Assembly (NCBI RefSeq): GCF_009604375.1
Contig: NZ_WEGH01000001.1
Span: 1,612,001-1,676,000 of the forward strand
Direction of reading: 5' to 3'
Source of the DNA: Actinomadura macrotermitis
GTDB taxonomy: Bacteria; Actinomycetota; Actinomycetes; Streptosporangiales; Streptosporangiaceae
Length of the DNA: 64,000 nt
Positions within the stretch are counted from its first letter, which is position 1. The number at the start of each line of letters is the position of its first letter. The notes beneath the pieces are model-generated. The model was not told where the DNA came from. It made no database searches and saw only the letters and a program-made list of their open reading frames with translations. Both the position numbers and the translations under genes were made by a program. Below, one piece after another: positions 42,505 to 50,905 of this stretch.

Positions 42505-42748
42505 CGTCTCCCCTTCAAACGTGCCCACCGTCACACACGTGACCAGTGGGTAACTTCACCAGTGACGGGATGTTCGCGTCAACCGGGACATCGCACTGGA
42601 ACGTGCCATCACGGGCCGGAACGCTTGTGACGTCCCTGACAAGGTAAGCGGGAAAATAGTTCGCTCTGAACCGTTCCGCCCCAGCATGCGCCCTTGTTAC
42701 CGTCGCGCAACCAGCACGGACCGCACCATCAGGCCCGAGGAGTCCCCC

Positions 42749-43711
42749 GTGAAGAACCGGCGCGCCTTCCGCCGAACCGCCGTCCTGACGACGGCCACGG
42801 CGCTCACCGCCGGCCTCCTGGCCGCCCCCGCGGACGCGGCCACCGTGCAGGAGAAGCGGATCGCCTCCCACGCACTGGACCTCACCATCGCCTCCAAGGC
42901 GATGCGCAAGTCGGTGAAGGTGCGGCTGCTGCTGCCGAAGGGCTGGTCGCGCACGTCCCGCCGCACCTGGCCGGTGGTGTGGGCGCTGCACGGCGGCAAC
43001 GACCGCTACGACGCCTGGTACCGGCGCACCGACATCGCCAAGCTGGCCGCGCGCAGCCAGGTCATCGTCGTCATGCCCGAGGGCGGGTACGCGGGCGGCT
43101 ACACCGACTGGTGGAACTACGGCCGCGGCGGCAGCCCGGCCTGGGAGACCTTCCACCTGACCGAGCTGCGCAGGCTGCTGGAGAGCAGGTACCGGGCGGG
43201 GACGAAGCGCGCGGTGCTCGGGCAGTCGTCCGGCGGCTACGGCGCGATGATCTACGCGGCGCGGCACCCCGGCATGTTCCGGTTCGCCGCCTCCTACAGC
43301 GGCTTCCTGTCCACCCTCTCCCCCGGCGCGCCCGAGGTCCTGCAGACCGGCCTGGCGGGCCTCGGCCCCTTCACCGACAAGAACGCCATGTGGGGCGACC
43401 CGGTCTTCCAACGCAAGATCTGGCAGCAGCACGACCCGGTCGCCCAGGCCGCCCGCCTACGCGGCACGAAGCTCTACGTCGCCGTCGCCAAGGACGGCAA
43501 GAAGGGGCCCCTCGACCGCCGCGACGCCCAGGCAGCCGACCCGGCCGAGGCGTTCTGCTACTACACCGCCAAGCCGTTCCTGGCCAGGCTGAAGGCGCAG
43601 CGCATCCCGGTGACCACCCACCTGTACCCGAAGGGCACGCACAGCTGGGTCTACTGGCAGGACGAACTGCACCGCTCCTGGCCCCTGGCCCTGAAGGCCA
43701 TCGGCGCCTGA
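42749..43711 (+). CDS. Secreted esterase (antigen 85 / esterase D family)
   Basis: A 320-residue secreted hydrolase. The signal peptide (RRTAVLTTATALTAGLLAAP, cleavage after ADA) is followed by an esterase-type domain with GQSSGGYGAM as nucleophile elbow and WALHGGNDRYDAWY. GAGGAG precedes GTG 42749. It is divergent from the FAAL gene, with 244 bp between them. Its substrate may be a lipid or ester at the cell surface. Confidence 0.88.
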   Translation: MKNRRAFRRTAVLTTATALTAGLLAAPADAATVQEKRIASHALDLTIASKAMRKSVKVRLLLPKGWSRTSRRTWPVVWALHGGNDRYDAWYRRTDIAKLAARSQVIVVMPEGGYAGGYTDWWNYGRGGSPAWETFHLTELRRLLESRYRAGTKRAVLGQSSGGYGAMIYAARHPGMFRFAASYSGFLSTLSPGAPEVLQTGLAGLGPFTDKNAMWGDPVFQRKIWQQHDPVAQAARLRGTKLYVAVAKDGKKGPLDRRDAQAADPAEAFCYYTAKPFLARLKAQRIPVTTHLYPKGTHSWVYWQDELHRSWPLALKAIGA

Positions 43712-43718
43712 CCCCGCG

Positions 43719-44210
43719 TCAGCCGGCTTCGCTGTCCTGCTGGGCGATCCACAGCAGGTGAGCGGTGTCGGCGCCGCCGATCTGGACGGTGCGGGTCCCG
43801 TTCATCAGCACGCCCAGGCCATGTTCGTCGTCCCACGGACAGGCGAACACCAGACCGACATAGGGGTGGCCCCCGTGGAGGATCTGATGGACCATCACCT
43901 CGCTGAGCTCCATCAGCGCCAGCACGTCATCACCCGACGCGGCCGCCGGCAGATCCTCGGGATCCAGCCCGCCGGGCTCGGCGCGCAACTCCTCGTAGTG
44001 CGTCAGCAGCGGTGCCTTGAGCGCCTGCCACAGGACGGGCAGGTCGTCCACCGCGGTGCCGATCGTGTGGAGTTCGGCCTCTGACAGCGGCTCATCGCCC
44101 CGCGCCTCCGGCGCGTAGACCAACGGCACCGGGTCCGGGTGATCGGGCGCGGTGATGCGCGTGGTCCAGTAGAACTCGTCCCAGACGAACGTCAGGTCCC
44201 GCACCGGCAT
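43719..44210 (-). CDS. Unrecognised soluble protein
   Basis: A 163-residue protein (FVWDEFYWTTRITAPDHPDP and ELSEVMVHQILHGGHPYVG). No signal peptide or known motif. The ATG at 44210 lies 2 bp downstream of the DUF3054 gene, so the two form an operon. I cannot name a family. Confidence 0.65.
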   Translation of the reverse strand: MPVRDLTFVWDEFYWTTRITAPDHPDPVPLVYAPEARGDEPLSEAELHTIGTAVDDLPVLWQALKAPLLTHYEELRAEPGGLDPEDLPAAASGDDVLALMELSEVMVHQILHGGHPYVGLVFACPWDDEHGLGVLMNGTRTVQIGGADTAHLLWIAQQDSEAG

Positions 44211-44212
44211 CT

Positions 44213-44587
44213 TCAGCCCGCCTTCTGTGCGGAGAGCCGCGCGCCCACCAGGCGCGTGACCAGCCGCCAGCCGAGCAGCACCAGCGCGAGGAACAGGCAG
44301 GCGACGATCACGAACGCGAAGGCGATGCCCTGCCCGGACACCGCCCGCAACGCCATGCCGCCCGCAACGGCCGCGGCCCAGATCCCGACCCCGCTCGGCA
44401 CCAACGCCAGGGGACGCCGCCAAGCCCGGGTGACGGCCCACCCGATCGCCAGCCCCACCAGGAACGGCCATGCCGTCGTGGCGAACCCGGTCAGGCTGGC
44501 CGCCTCCTCGTGGTTGGCCCGCCCGATCGCGACGAACACCAGCACACAGCACACATCGACGACCGCCGCCACCGCCACATTCCGCAT
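44213..44587 (-). CDS. DUF3054 membrane protein
   Basis: A 124-residue protein with four hydrophobic segments (about residues 4-22, 35-52, 63-82 and 88-108), matching the DUF3054 family of actinobacterial membrane proteins. No function known. It is operonic with the following unrecognised gene. Confidence 0.8.
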   Translation of the reverse strand: MRNVAVAAVVDVCCVLVFVAIGRANHEEAASLTGFATTAWPFLVGLAIGWAVTRAWRRPLALVPSGVGIWAAAVAGGMALRAVSGQGIAFAFVIVACLFLALVLLGWRLVTRLVGARLSAQKAG

Positions 44588-44694
44588 TCACCCAGGGTAT
44601 CCACGCCCTCCGAAGCCGAAGGCGAGAGCAATGCCCGAACCCAAACCAGGCACCACCCGCACAGAATCCGAAAAGCCCAGCCAACGTGGGGGGC

Positions 44695-44742
44695 GTGGGG
44701 GCGGAGCCCCCACATCAGGGGGCTCCGGGGGTCGTCCCCCGG
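44695..44742. repeat. Composite hairpin element between DUF3054 and tRNA genes
   Basis: Two neighbouring inverted repeats: an 8-bp stem GTGGGGGC/GCCCCCAC with a 3-nt loop (44695-44713) and a 7-bp stem CCGGGGG/CCCCCGG with a 4-nt loop (44725-44742). It shares the G-run and GGCxCC pattern with the element inserted in rsgA. Confidence 0.6.
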
Positions 44743-44752
44743 GTGAAATGCG

Positions 44753-44802
44753 AAAAGGTCCGCCTGGGGAGCAAGCACAGCTTGCGACCAGACGGACCTT
44801 TT
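44753..44802 (-). terminator. Rho-independent terminator after the tRNA gene
   Basis: On the minus strand a long hairpin begins AAAAGGTCCG and closes CGGACCTTTT, with an inner GCAAGC/GCTTGC stem. It begins 3 nt after the CCA of the tRNA and ends in a T-run, so it should stop transcription of the tRNA. Confidence 0.85.
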
Positions 44803-44805
44803 ACC

Positions 44806-44882
44806 TGGTAGCGGGGGCAGGATTTGAACCTGCGACCTCTGGGTTATGAGCCCAGCGAGCTACCGAACTGCTCCACCCCGCG
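44806..44882 (-). tRNA. Initiator tRNA-fMet (CAT anticodon)
   Basis: A 77-nt tRNA including an encoded CCA. The anticodon loop is CTCATAA with a GGG/CCC run in the anticodon stem, and the first base C1 is mismatched with T72. Both are hallmarks of the initiator tRNA. The T-arm is GCAGGTTCAAATCCTGC. A strong terminator follows. Confidence 0.95.
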
Positions 44883-44943
44883 GCGATGTCTTAACTGTAT
44901 GGGGTGGCCTGGGCTTACGCAAACTCATTAGGTTGGCCGCCTG

Positions 44944-45915
44944 ATGAGTACATGGAGATGGGCGCTGGTGGGCGCGGCGGTCGTGCTGGTGGCGGGCGGC
45001 TGTGGGGGCGACGGGGACCGCAAGGGCGGCGGCGCGCGGCCGGCGGCGGGCGGGGCGGTGACGATCAAGCCGGGCGAGCTGCTCTTCCGGGACGCGCGTC
45101 CCGGTCCCGGGAACGGGATGGTCGCGTCCAGTTCCCGTGATGCGCCGGACGGGGCGCGGCAGGTCGGGCGGCTCGACTGCGTGCGGGTCTACGCGGCCGG
45201 CGGTACCGGGGTCTGCCTGACGGTGAAGCGGGGCGCGACCTCGGTCACCGAGCTGGTGGTGCTCGACCGGGGGTTCCGGGAGACGCGGCGGATCCCGCTC
45301 AGCGGGCTGCCGAGCCGGGCGCGGGTGTCGCCGAGCGGGCGCATGGTGTCCTGGACGATCTTCATCAGCGGCGAGTCGTACACCGGGCAGGGCATGTCCA
45401 CCCGGACCGGGATCCTGGACACGCGGACCGGCGCCGAGCTGTCGTCGCTGGAGTCCTTCACGCTCATCAGGGACGGCGCGCGCGACCGGTCCACCGATCT
45501 GAACTACTGGGGCGTCACCTTCGCGCGGGACGACGACCGGTTCTACGCGACCGCCAAGAGCCGCGGCACGACGTATCTGGTGGAGGGCCGGATGTCGACG
45601 CGGACCTTGAAGGAGCTGCGCACCAACGTCGAGTGCCCCTCCCTGTCGCCGGACGGGACGCGGCTGGCGTTCAAGAAGGCGACCGGCGACAAGCAGCGGC
45701 CCTGGCGGCTGCACGTGCTGGATCTGAAGTCGATGCGGGAGACGCCGCTCGCCGAGCCGCAGAGCATCGACGACCAGGCGGCGTGGCTCGACGACGGAAC
45801 GGTCATGTACGGGCGGGTCGACGGTGTCACCACGGACGTGTGGGCGGTCCCCGCGGACGGGACGGGCCGGCCGCGCAAGCTGATCAGCGACGCCTTCTCT
45901 CCCGCCGCGCCCTGA
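44944..45915 (+). CDS. Lipoprotein with beta-propeller-like repeats
   Basis: A 323-residue lipoprotein (signal peptide with lipobox VAGGC). The mature protein resembles TolB-like or WD40-like beta propellers, with repeated SPSGRMVSW, SPDGTRLAFKK and LDDGTVMYGR motifs. It begins 61 bp after the tRNA gene on the opposite strand. Function unknown. Confidence 0.8.
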   Translation: MSTWRWALVGAAVVLVAGGCGGDGDRKGGGARPAAGGAVTIKPGELLFRDARPGPGNGMVASSSRDAPDGARQVGRLDCVRVYAAGGTGVCLTVKRGATSVTELVVLDRGFRETRRIPLSGLPSRARVSPSGRMVSWTIFISGESYTGQGMSTRTGILDTRTGAELSSLESFTLIRDGARDRSTDLNYWGVTFARDDDRFYATAKSRGTTYLVEGRMSTRTLKELRTNVECPSLSPDGTRLAFKKATGDKQRPWRLHVLDLKSMRETPLAEPQSIDDQAAWLDDGTVMYGRVDGVTTDVWAVPADGTGRPRKLISDAFSPAAP

Positions 45916-45948
45916 CCAAGCGGTTCGGACTTTTCTGACCAGGTCATT

Positions 45949-45971
45949 CGGACGCCCGGACGGGCGTTCCG
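45949..45971 (+). terminator. Hairpin after the lipoprotein gene
   Basis: ACGCCC/GGGCGT stem with a 4-nt loop, extended by CGG/CCG around a one-base bulge. It lies 34 bp after the lipoprotein stop codon and lacks a T-run. Confidence 0.5.
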
Positions 45972-46126
45972 GTTTACCGGCCGCCAGGTCCAATCAAGGC
46001 CACTTTGCCTTTGCTTTACCTACTTACCTCGCTGCACGGATGCGGGCACGATGAGTCAGGAAAACTTGCCAACCTGCCGGGCGGGCGCGGGGAGGCCTTT
46101 CGGCGTCCGCCGGATCATGCGCGTTC

Positions 46127-46148
46127 GCCCCCAGGGTGAATCGGGGGC
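46127..46148 (+). promoter_or_regulatory. Hairpin covering the ribosome binding site of the next gene
   Basis: GCCCCC (46127-46132) pairs with GGGGGC (46143-46148), the latter being the apparent Shine-Dalgarno before GTG 46154. This could lower translation of the first gene of the polysaccharide arm. Confidence 0.35.
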
Positions 46149-46153
46149 AATGC

Positions 46154-47284
46154 GTGACCGAACCTCCTTCCCGTGCCGCGCTGGTCGCCGGCCCGGACGC
46201 CGAGACCCATGAGCTCATCGACCGGCTGGTCGCCGTCGCCCTGCGCGGCCTGCCCCGCATGCAGGTGGACGGGGAGTTCGTCTTCACGCTGCGCGGTGTG
46301 CCGGACGGCGCGGGCGGCTGGCGCACCGAGCCCGCCGGCCGCAGCCTGCGCTACGCCGCGATCACCGCGCTCGGCGTGCAGCGCCTCGGCCCCTACGAGC
46401 AGAGCGCGGTGCTCGCCGGCGGCGACCTCACCGGGCTGACGGGGCGGCTGGTCGCGCGGCTGGACGAGACGTCCTCGCTCGGCGACAAGGCGCTGATCAC
46501 CTGGGCCGCCGCCGCGACCGGCCACGAGATGCTGCCGTGGGCGCTGGAGCGGCTGGAGCACGCCGACACCGGCGGCGCGGTGTTCACCGTCGACGCGGCC
46601 TGGGTGCTGTCCGCGCTCGCCGCCGCCCGTGACGCCGGCGCGGACGCCGAGGCGCACTACGAGCGGGCCCGCCGCCGCCTGGTGGACGGCGCCGGCCAGG
46701 GCGGCCTGTACAGCCACCAGGTCGGCGGGACGGGCCTGGTGCCCGGTTACCGCGCGCACGTCGGCTGCTTCGCCGACCAGGTGTACCCGATCCAGGCGCT
46801 GGCGCGGGCGGGCGATCCCGAGGCGGTCAAGCTCGCCGGGATCGCCGCCGACCGCATCGTCGCCGCGCAGGGCGACGGCGGCCAGTGGTGGTGGCACTAC
46901 GACGCGCGGACCGGCGGGGTCGTCGAGGGCTTCCCCGTCTACAGCGTGCACCAGCACGCGATGGCGCCGATGGCGCTGCTGGACCTGGCCGAGGCGGGCG
47001 GCCCGGACCACACCGCCGCGATCCGCCGCGGCCTGCACTGGATGGTCCGCCCGGCCGAGACCGACGAGCCGATGATCCTGGACGAGCTCGGCGTGACCTG
47101 GCGCAAGACGGCCCGCGCCGACCCGCGCAAGGTCGTGCGCGGGGCCCGCGCGGCCACCACCGGGGTGCGGGAGGGGTGGCGGGTCGGCGTGCTGGACCGG
47201 GTGTTCCCGCCGACGGCCGTCGACCGCGAGTGCCGTCCCTACGAGTTCGGCTGGCTGCTGTTCACCTGGCGGGAGGGCTCATGA
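46154..47284 (+). CDS. Alpha/alpha-toroid-like protein of unknown function
   Basis: A 376-residue soluble protein, mostly helical, with repeated patterns resembling terpenoid-cyclase or glycan-processing toroids (GGLYSHQVGG, QWWWHYDARTGG, FPVYSVHQHAMAPMALLDL). No DxDD or other catalytic aspartate motif is seen. The ATGA overlap with the WecB-type gene puts it in the polysaccharide operon; it may act on a glycan. GTG 46154 was preferred to GTG 46136. Confidence 0.75.
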   Translation: MTEPPSRAALVAGPDAETHELIDRLVAVALRGLPRMQVDGEFVFTLRGVPDGAGGWRTEPAGRSLRYAAITALGVQRLGPYEQSAVLAGGDLTGLTGRLVARLDETSSLGDKALITWAAAATGHEMLPWALERLEHADTGGAVFTVDAAWVLSALAAARDAGADAEAHYERARRRLVDGAGQGGLYSHQVGGTGLVPGYRAHVGCFADQVYPIQALARAGDPEAVKLAGIAADRIVAAQGDGGQWWWHYDARTGGVVEGFPVYSVHQHAMAPMALLDLAEAGGPDHTAAIRRGLHWMVRPAETDEPMILDELGVTWRKTARADPRKVVRGARAATTGVREGWRVGVLDRVFPPTAVDRECRPYEFGWLLFTWREGS

Positions 47285-48057
47285 CCATCGAGAGCGCGAT
47301 CGGGCCGCGCCGCCGCTTCCTCGGGGTGTGGCTGGCGCCGCTGAGCATCGCCGAGACCGTCGCGCTCTGCGTGAAGGCGGTCGAGGAGCGCGCGCAGGTG
47401 CGGGTGGGCGTGCTGAACGCCGCCAAGATCGTCAAGATGCGGTCCGACCGGCGGCTGCGCGAGGCGGTGCTCGGCTGCGACCTGTGCGTGGCCGATGGGC
47501 AGTCGGTGGTGTGGGCGGGGAACCTGCTCGGCCAGGGGCTGCCCGAGCGGGTCGCCGGGATCGACCTGATGCTGGAGCTGCTCGCCGAGGCCGAGCGGCA
47601 CGGGCATTCGGTCTACTTCCTCGGCGCCCGCGAGGACGTGCTGAACGGCATGCTCGCCGAGGTGCGCCGCCGCCACCCCGCGCTGAAGATCGCCGGGTCC
47701 CGCAACGGCTACTTCGACCAGGACGAGGACGCCGGCGTCGCCGAGACCGTCCGGATGTCCGGCGCGGACCTGCTGTTCATCGGGGTGTCCTCGCCGAAGA
47801 AGGAGATGTTCGTGCACGAGTGGGGCGCGCGGACGGGCGCGTCGGTCGTGCACGGCGTCGGCGGCTCGTTCGACGTGCTGGCCGGGAAGGTGCAGCGCGC
47901 GCCGTCGTTCTGGCGGAAGAACGGGCTGGAGTGGCTGTACCGGGCGCTGCAGGAGCCGAAGCGGCTCGGCCCGCGCTACCTGACGACGAACACGGTGTTC
48001 CTGGCGCTGCTCGGCCGCGAGCTGCTGCAGCGCAGGCTTCGGGGGGCGGGCAAGTGA
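47281..48057 (+). CDS. WecB/TagA/CpsF family glycosyltransferase
   Basis: A 258-residue GT26-family transferase. It has GVLNAAKIVKMRSDRRLREAV and LCVADGQSVVWAGNLLG near the N-terminus and LLFIGVSSPKKEMFVHEW and VGGSFDVLAGKVQRAP further on, all family marks. Members add ManNAc-type sugars to lipid-linked intermediates. Start and stop are both overlapped (ATGA before, GTGA after), so it is coupled with its neighbours. Confidence 0.92.
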   Translation: MTIESAIGPRRRFLGVWLAPLSIAETVALCVKAVEERAQVRVGVLNAAKIVKMRSDRRLREAVLGCDLCVADGQSVVWAGNLLGQGLPERVAGIDLMLELLAEAERHGHSVYFLGAREDVLNGMLAEVRRRHPALKIAGSRNGYFDQDEDAGVAETVRMSGADLLFIGVSSPKKEMFVHEWGARTGASVVHGVGGSFDVLAGKVQRAPSFWRKNGLEWLYRALQEPKRLGPRYLTTNTVFLALLGRELLQRRLRGAGK

Positions 48058-49310
48058 AGGTCGTCGTCATCGGCCTCGGCTACGTGGGGCTGCCGATCGC
48101 GGTGCGCGCCGCGCAGGTCGGGCACCGGGTCGTCGGGTTCGACGTGGACGAGGCGCGGGTCAAGACGCTGAACGCGGGCGAGTCCTACATCGAGGACGTC
48201 CCGGCGGAGCAGCTGGCCGCCGTGCTGAAGGACGGCGCGTTCACCGCCTCGTCGGCCGCCCGCGACGTCGCCGGCTTCGACGTGGCGCTGATCGCGGTGC
48301 CGACGCCGCTGCGCGAGGGCCTGCCGGACCTGGACTACATCGTCGGCGCCGCCGAGACCCTGGCCCGGTTCCTGCGGCCGGGCGCGACCGTGGTGGTGGA
48401 GTCGACCACCTACCCTGGCACCACCGAGGAGCTGGTCGCGCCGATCCTGGAGAACGGGTCGGGCCTGGTCGCCGGCGGCGACTTCCACCTCGGCTACAGC
48501 CCCGAGCGCATCGACCCGGGCAACACCGAGTGGACGCTCACCAGCACCCCCAAGATCGTCGCGGGGGTGGACGAGGCGTCGCTGAAGGCCGTCCAGGACT
48601 TCTACGAGACGATCGTGGAGTCGACGGTGCCGGTGTCCTCGACCCGCTCGGCCGAGCTGGCCAAGCTGCTGGAGAACACCTTCCGGCACGTCAACATCGC
48701 GCTGGTCAACGAGATCGCGATGTTCGCCGACGGGCTCGGCATCGACGTGTGGGAGGCCATCGACGCGGCCGCCACCAAGCCGTACGGGTTCATGCGGTTC
48801 ACGCCGGGGCCGGGCGTCGGCGGGCACTGCCTGCCGATCGACCCGTCGTACCTGTCGTGGCACGTGGAGCGCAAGCTCGGGCAGAGCTTCCGGTTCGTGG
48901 AGCTGGCCAACGACATCAACGGGCACATGCCCGACTACGTGGTCCGGCGGATCGCCGCGGCGCTGAACGCGCGGCGGCAGACCGTGAACGGGTCGCGGAT
49001 CCTGCTGCTCGGCCTGGCCTACAAGAAGAACACCGGCGACGCCCGCGAGTCCCCGGCGGTGCGCGTCGCGCAGCTGCTCACCGGGATGGGCGCGCAGGTG
49101 CGCGGGGTGGACCCGCACGTGGTGGAGTCGACGCCGCTGGACGGGCTCGTGCCGCGCGCCGAGGCCACGAAGGAGGAGCTGGCCGCGGCCACCGCCGTGG
49201 TGCTGCTGACCGACCACGACGCCTTCGACTACGACGCCGTCGTCGAGCACGCGCGGCTGGTCATCGACTGCCGGCACCGCGTCCGCGGGCCGCATGTGGA
49301 GCATCTGTAG
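48054..49310 (+). CDS. UDP-sugar 6-dehydrogenase (UDP-glucose/ManNAc dehydrogenase family)
   Basis: A 418-residue NAD-dependent nucleotide-sugar dehydrogenase. It has GLGYVGLPIA at the N-terminus, STTYPGTTEE, GYSPERIDPGN, and the catalytic cysteine in GGHCLPIDP. The YSPERIDPG motif favours the UDP-N-acetylmannosamine / UDP-GlcNAc dehydrogenase branch over UDP-glucose dehydrogenase. It supplies an uronic acid-type sugar for the polysaccharide. GTGA overlap with the WecB-type gene. Confidence 0.93.
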   Translation: MKVVVIGLGYVGLPIAVRAAQVGHRVVGFDVDEARVKTLNAGESYIEDVPAEQLAAVLKDGAFTASSAARDVAGFDVALIAVPTPLREGLPDLDYIVGAAETLARFLRPGATVVVESTTYPGTTEELVAPILENGSGLVAGGDFHLGYSPERIDPGNTEWTLTSTPKIVAGVDEASLKAVQDFYETIVESTVPVSSTRSAELAKLLENTFRHVNIALVNEIAMFADGLGIDVWEAIDAAATKPYGFMRFTPGPGVGGHCLPIDPSYLSWHVERKLGQSFRFVELANDINGHMPDYVVRRIAAALNARRQTVNGSRILLLGLAYKKNTGDARESPAVRVAQLLTGMGAQVRGVDPHVVESTPLDGLVPRAEATKEELAAATAVVLLTDHDAFDYDAVVEHARLVIDCRHRVRGPHVEHL

Positions 49311-49346
49311 GCCGTGCCTGACGAGCGTGTGCTCCGGGGGGAGCGG

Positions 49347-49991
49347 TCAGCCGGCGGCGGGACGAGCCGCGCGGGCCCGAAGGCGCAGCCGCGGTGCGAA
49401 CCGGTCGGCCAGCAGCGCGGCGTAGACGGTGCCGAGCAGGCCGAGCAGGAGCACGCCGGCCAGCTGCCGGGACGGCTTGCCGGTGTCGGCGAGCGGCTGC
49501 GAGGTGCTGGCGGTGATCCGCCAGCTGATCAGGGAGCGGGGGTCGGCGCCCGCCTTCAGCTGCCGGGTGCGCAGCTCCTGGTGCAGCACCTGCTGGACCA
49601 GGACGAGGGTGCGCTGCGCGGCGGCGCGGCTGGTGGAACGTGTCACAACGGTGAGGTAGGGCTGATCATGGATGGGGACCTCCTGGCTCCCCCGGTTCGC
49701 CAGCAGGACCTGGAAGTCGGCGGTGCCGCCCTGGCGGCGCACCGCGCGGTGTCCGACGGGCGAGGCGAGCACGCGGGCCGACACGTCGGCCATCAGCACC
49801 AGGTAGGGCGGGAAGTTGGAGAAGGCGTTCTGCGGGGCCTTCAGCGGCGACAGGAAGGTCAGCACGCTGCGCGCCTCGTAGGTGGGGCTGCGGGCGACGG
49901 TCTGGAACGCGAGCGCCGCGGTGAGCGCGACCATCACCAGCGCCACCAGGGGCCGCCGGAACACCGCGGCGACGAAATCCCGAAGGGTCAC
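49347..49991 (-). CDS. Wzz/YveK-like membrane protein
   Basis: A 214-residue protein with transmembrane helices near residues 15-33 and 175-195 flanking an extracellular domain (YEARSVLTFLSP). This matches the chain-length determinant / capsular polysaccharide co-polymerase family. No tyrosine-kinase domain is fused. GGAG lies upstream of GTG 49991. It is divergent from a second Wzz-like gene. Confidence 0.8.
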   Translation of the reverse strand: MTLRDFVAAVFRRPLVALVMVALTAALAFQTVARSPTYEARSVLTFLSPLKAPQNAFSNFPPYLVLMADVSARVLASPVGHRAVRRQGGTADFQVLLANRGSQEVPIHDQPYLTVVTRSTSRAAAQRTLVLVQQVLHQELRTRQLKAGADPRSLISWRITASTSQPLADTGKPSRQLAGVLLLGLLGTVYAALLADRFAPRLRLRARAARPAAG

Positions 49992-50104
49992 AAATCACTC
50001 CAGATCCGGACGGCTCCGCTATCGTGGCACGCTGCCGGTGATCCTCGGAAGCGTTCGGCACAGAAGCCTGCCGCACATTCAGGATCCGGTACTGGGGAGG
50101 GCAC

Positions 50105-50905
50105 ATGGACCTGCTCGACTCGCTGAACATCCTGCTGCGCAGATGGGTCCTCACCGTCCCGCTGCTGCTGCTGACGATCTCCGGCGTCGTCGCGGCCTTC
50201 CTGCTGCTGCCGTGGAGCTACGAGGCCAAGGCGAACGCGGTCTTCCTGGCGTCGCCGCTGCAGGCCAAGCAGGCGGGCGGCAACCCGTGGCTGGTCTTCG
50301 ACGGGTCGCTCACCGTCACCGCCGAGGTCGTCGGCCGCGAGATGATGGACGCCCGGACCGTCGCGGACCTGAAGGCGCGCGGGCTGACCTCGGAGTACCT
50401 GGTCGCGGTCGCCGCCAACACCACCGGCCCGGTGCTGGAGATCACCGTGACCGGCTCGGACGCGCGCAACACCGAGGGCACGCTCGCCGCGCTGACCGCG
50501 ATGATCCCGCAGAAGCTGGAGCGCATCCAGGCCGAGAACGGGGTCACCCCGCGGGCCCGGATCACCTCCAAGGTGGTGACCTCCTCGCCGCGCGCCGACC
50601 TGAAGGCCACCGACAAGATCCGCAACGTGGCGCTGCTGCTGTTCGTCGGCGGCGCGATGACGGTGGCGGTGCCGCTGTTCGTGGAGTCGGTCGCGTCCCG
50701 GCGGCAGCAGCGCGACCGGGACCGGCGGCCCGCCCCGTTCCAGCCGCCGGCGCTGCCCCCGGGCAACGGCGGCGGGGACGAGGTCCGCAGCGGGAACGGC
50801 TCGTTCGCGCCGCCCCCGGACCCGCGGCCCACGCCGCGCGCGGCCCGGGCGCCGCGCAACGGCACGGCCGGGCCGCCCGCGCAGCGGCGCGACCCGCGGC
50901 GCTGA
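50105..50905 (+). CDS. Wzz/YveK-like membrane protein with Pro-rich tail
   Basis: A 266-residue membrane protein with transmembrane helices near residues 16-36 and 178-195 and an extracellular domain with YEAKANAVFLAS. The C-terminal 65 residues are a Pro/Arg/Gly-rich cytoplasmic tail with no tyrosine cluster. It resembles the preceding Wzz-like protein but is not a close duplicate. It overlaps the Wzy-like gene by TGATG. Confidence 0.8.
   Translation: MDLLDSLNILLRRWVLTVPLLLLTISGVVAAFLLLPWSYEAKANAVFLASPLQAKQAGGNPWLVFDGSLTVTAEVVGREMMDARTVADLKARGLTSEYLVAVAANTTGPVLEITVTGSDARNTEGTLAALTAMIPQKLERIQAENGVTPRARITSKVVTSSPRADLKATDKIRNVALLLFVGGAMTVAVPLFVESVASRRQQRDRDRRPAPFQPPALPPGNGGGDEVRSGNGSFAPPPDPRPTPRAARAPRNGTAGPPAQRRDPRR

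Noticed and set aside
45972..46153. Possible c-di-AMP (ydaO-type) riboswitch because of GGGTGAATC near 46135
   Set aside because: The word is followed by only about 10-20 nt before the gene start, leaving no room for the rest of the motif, and the other conserved elements are absent.
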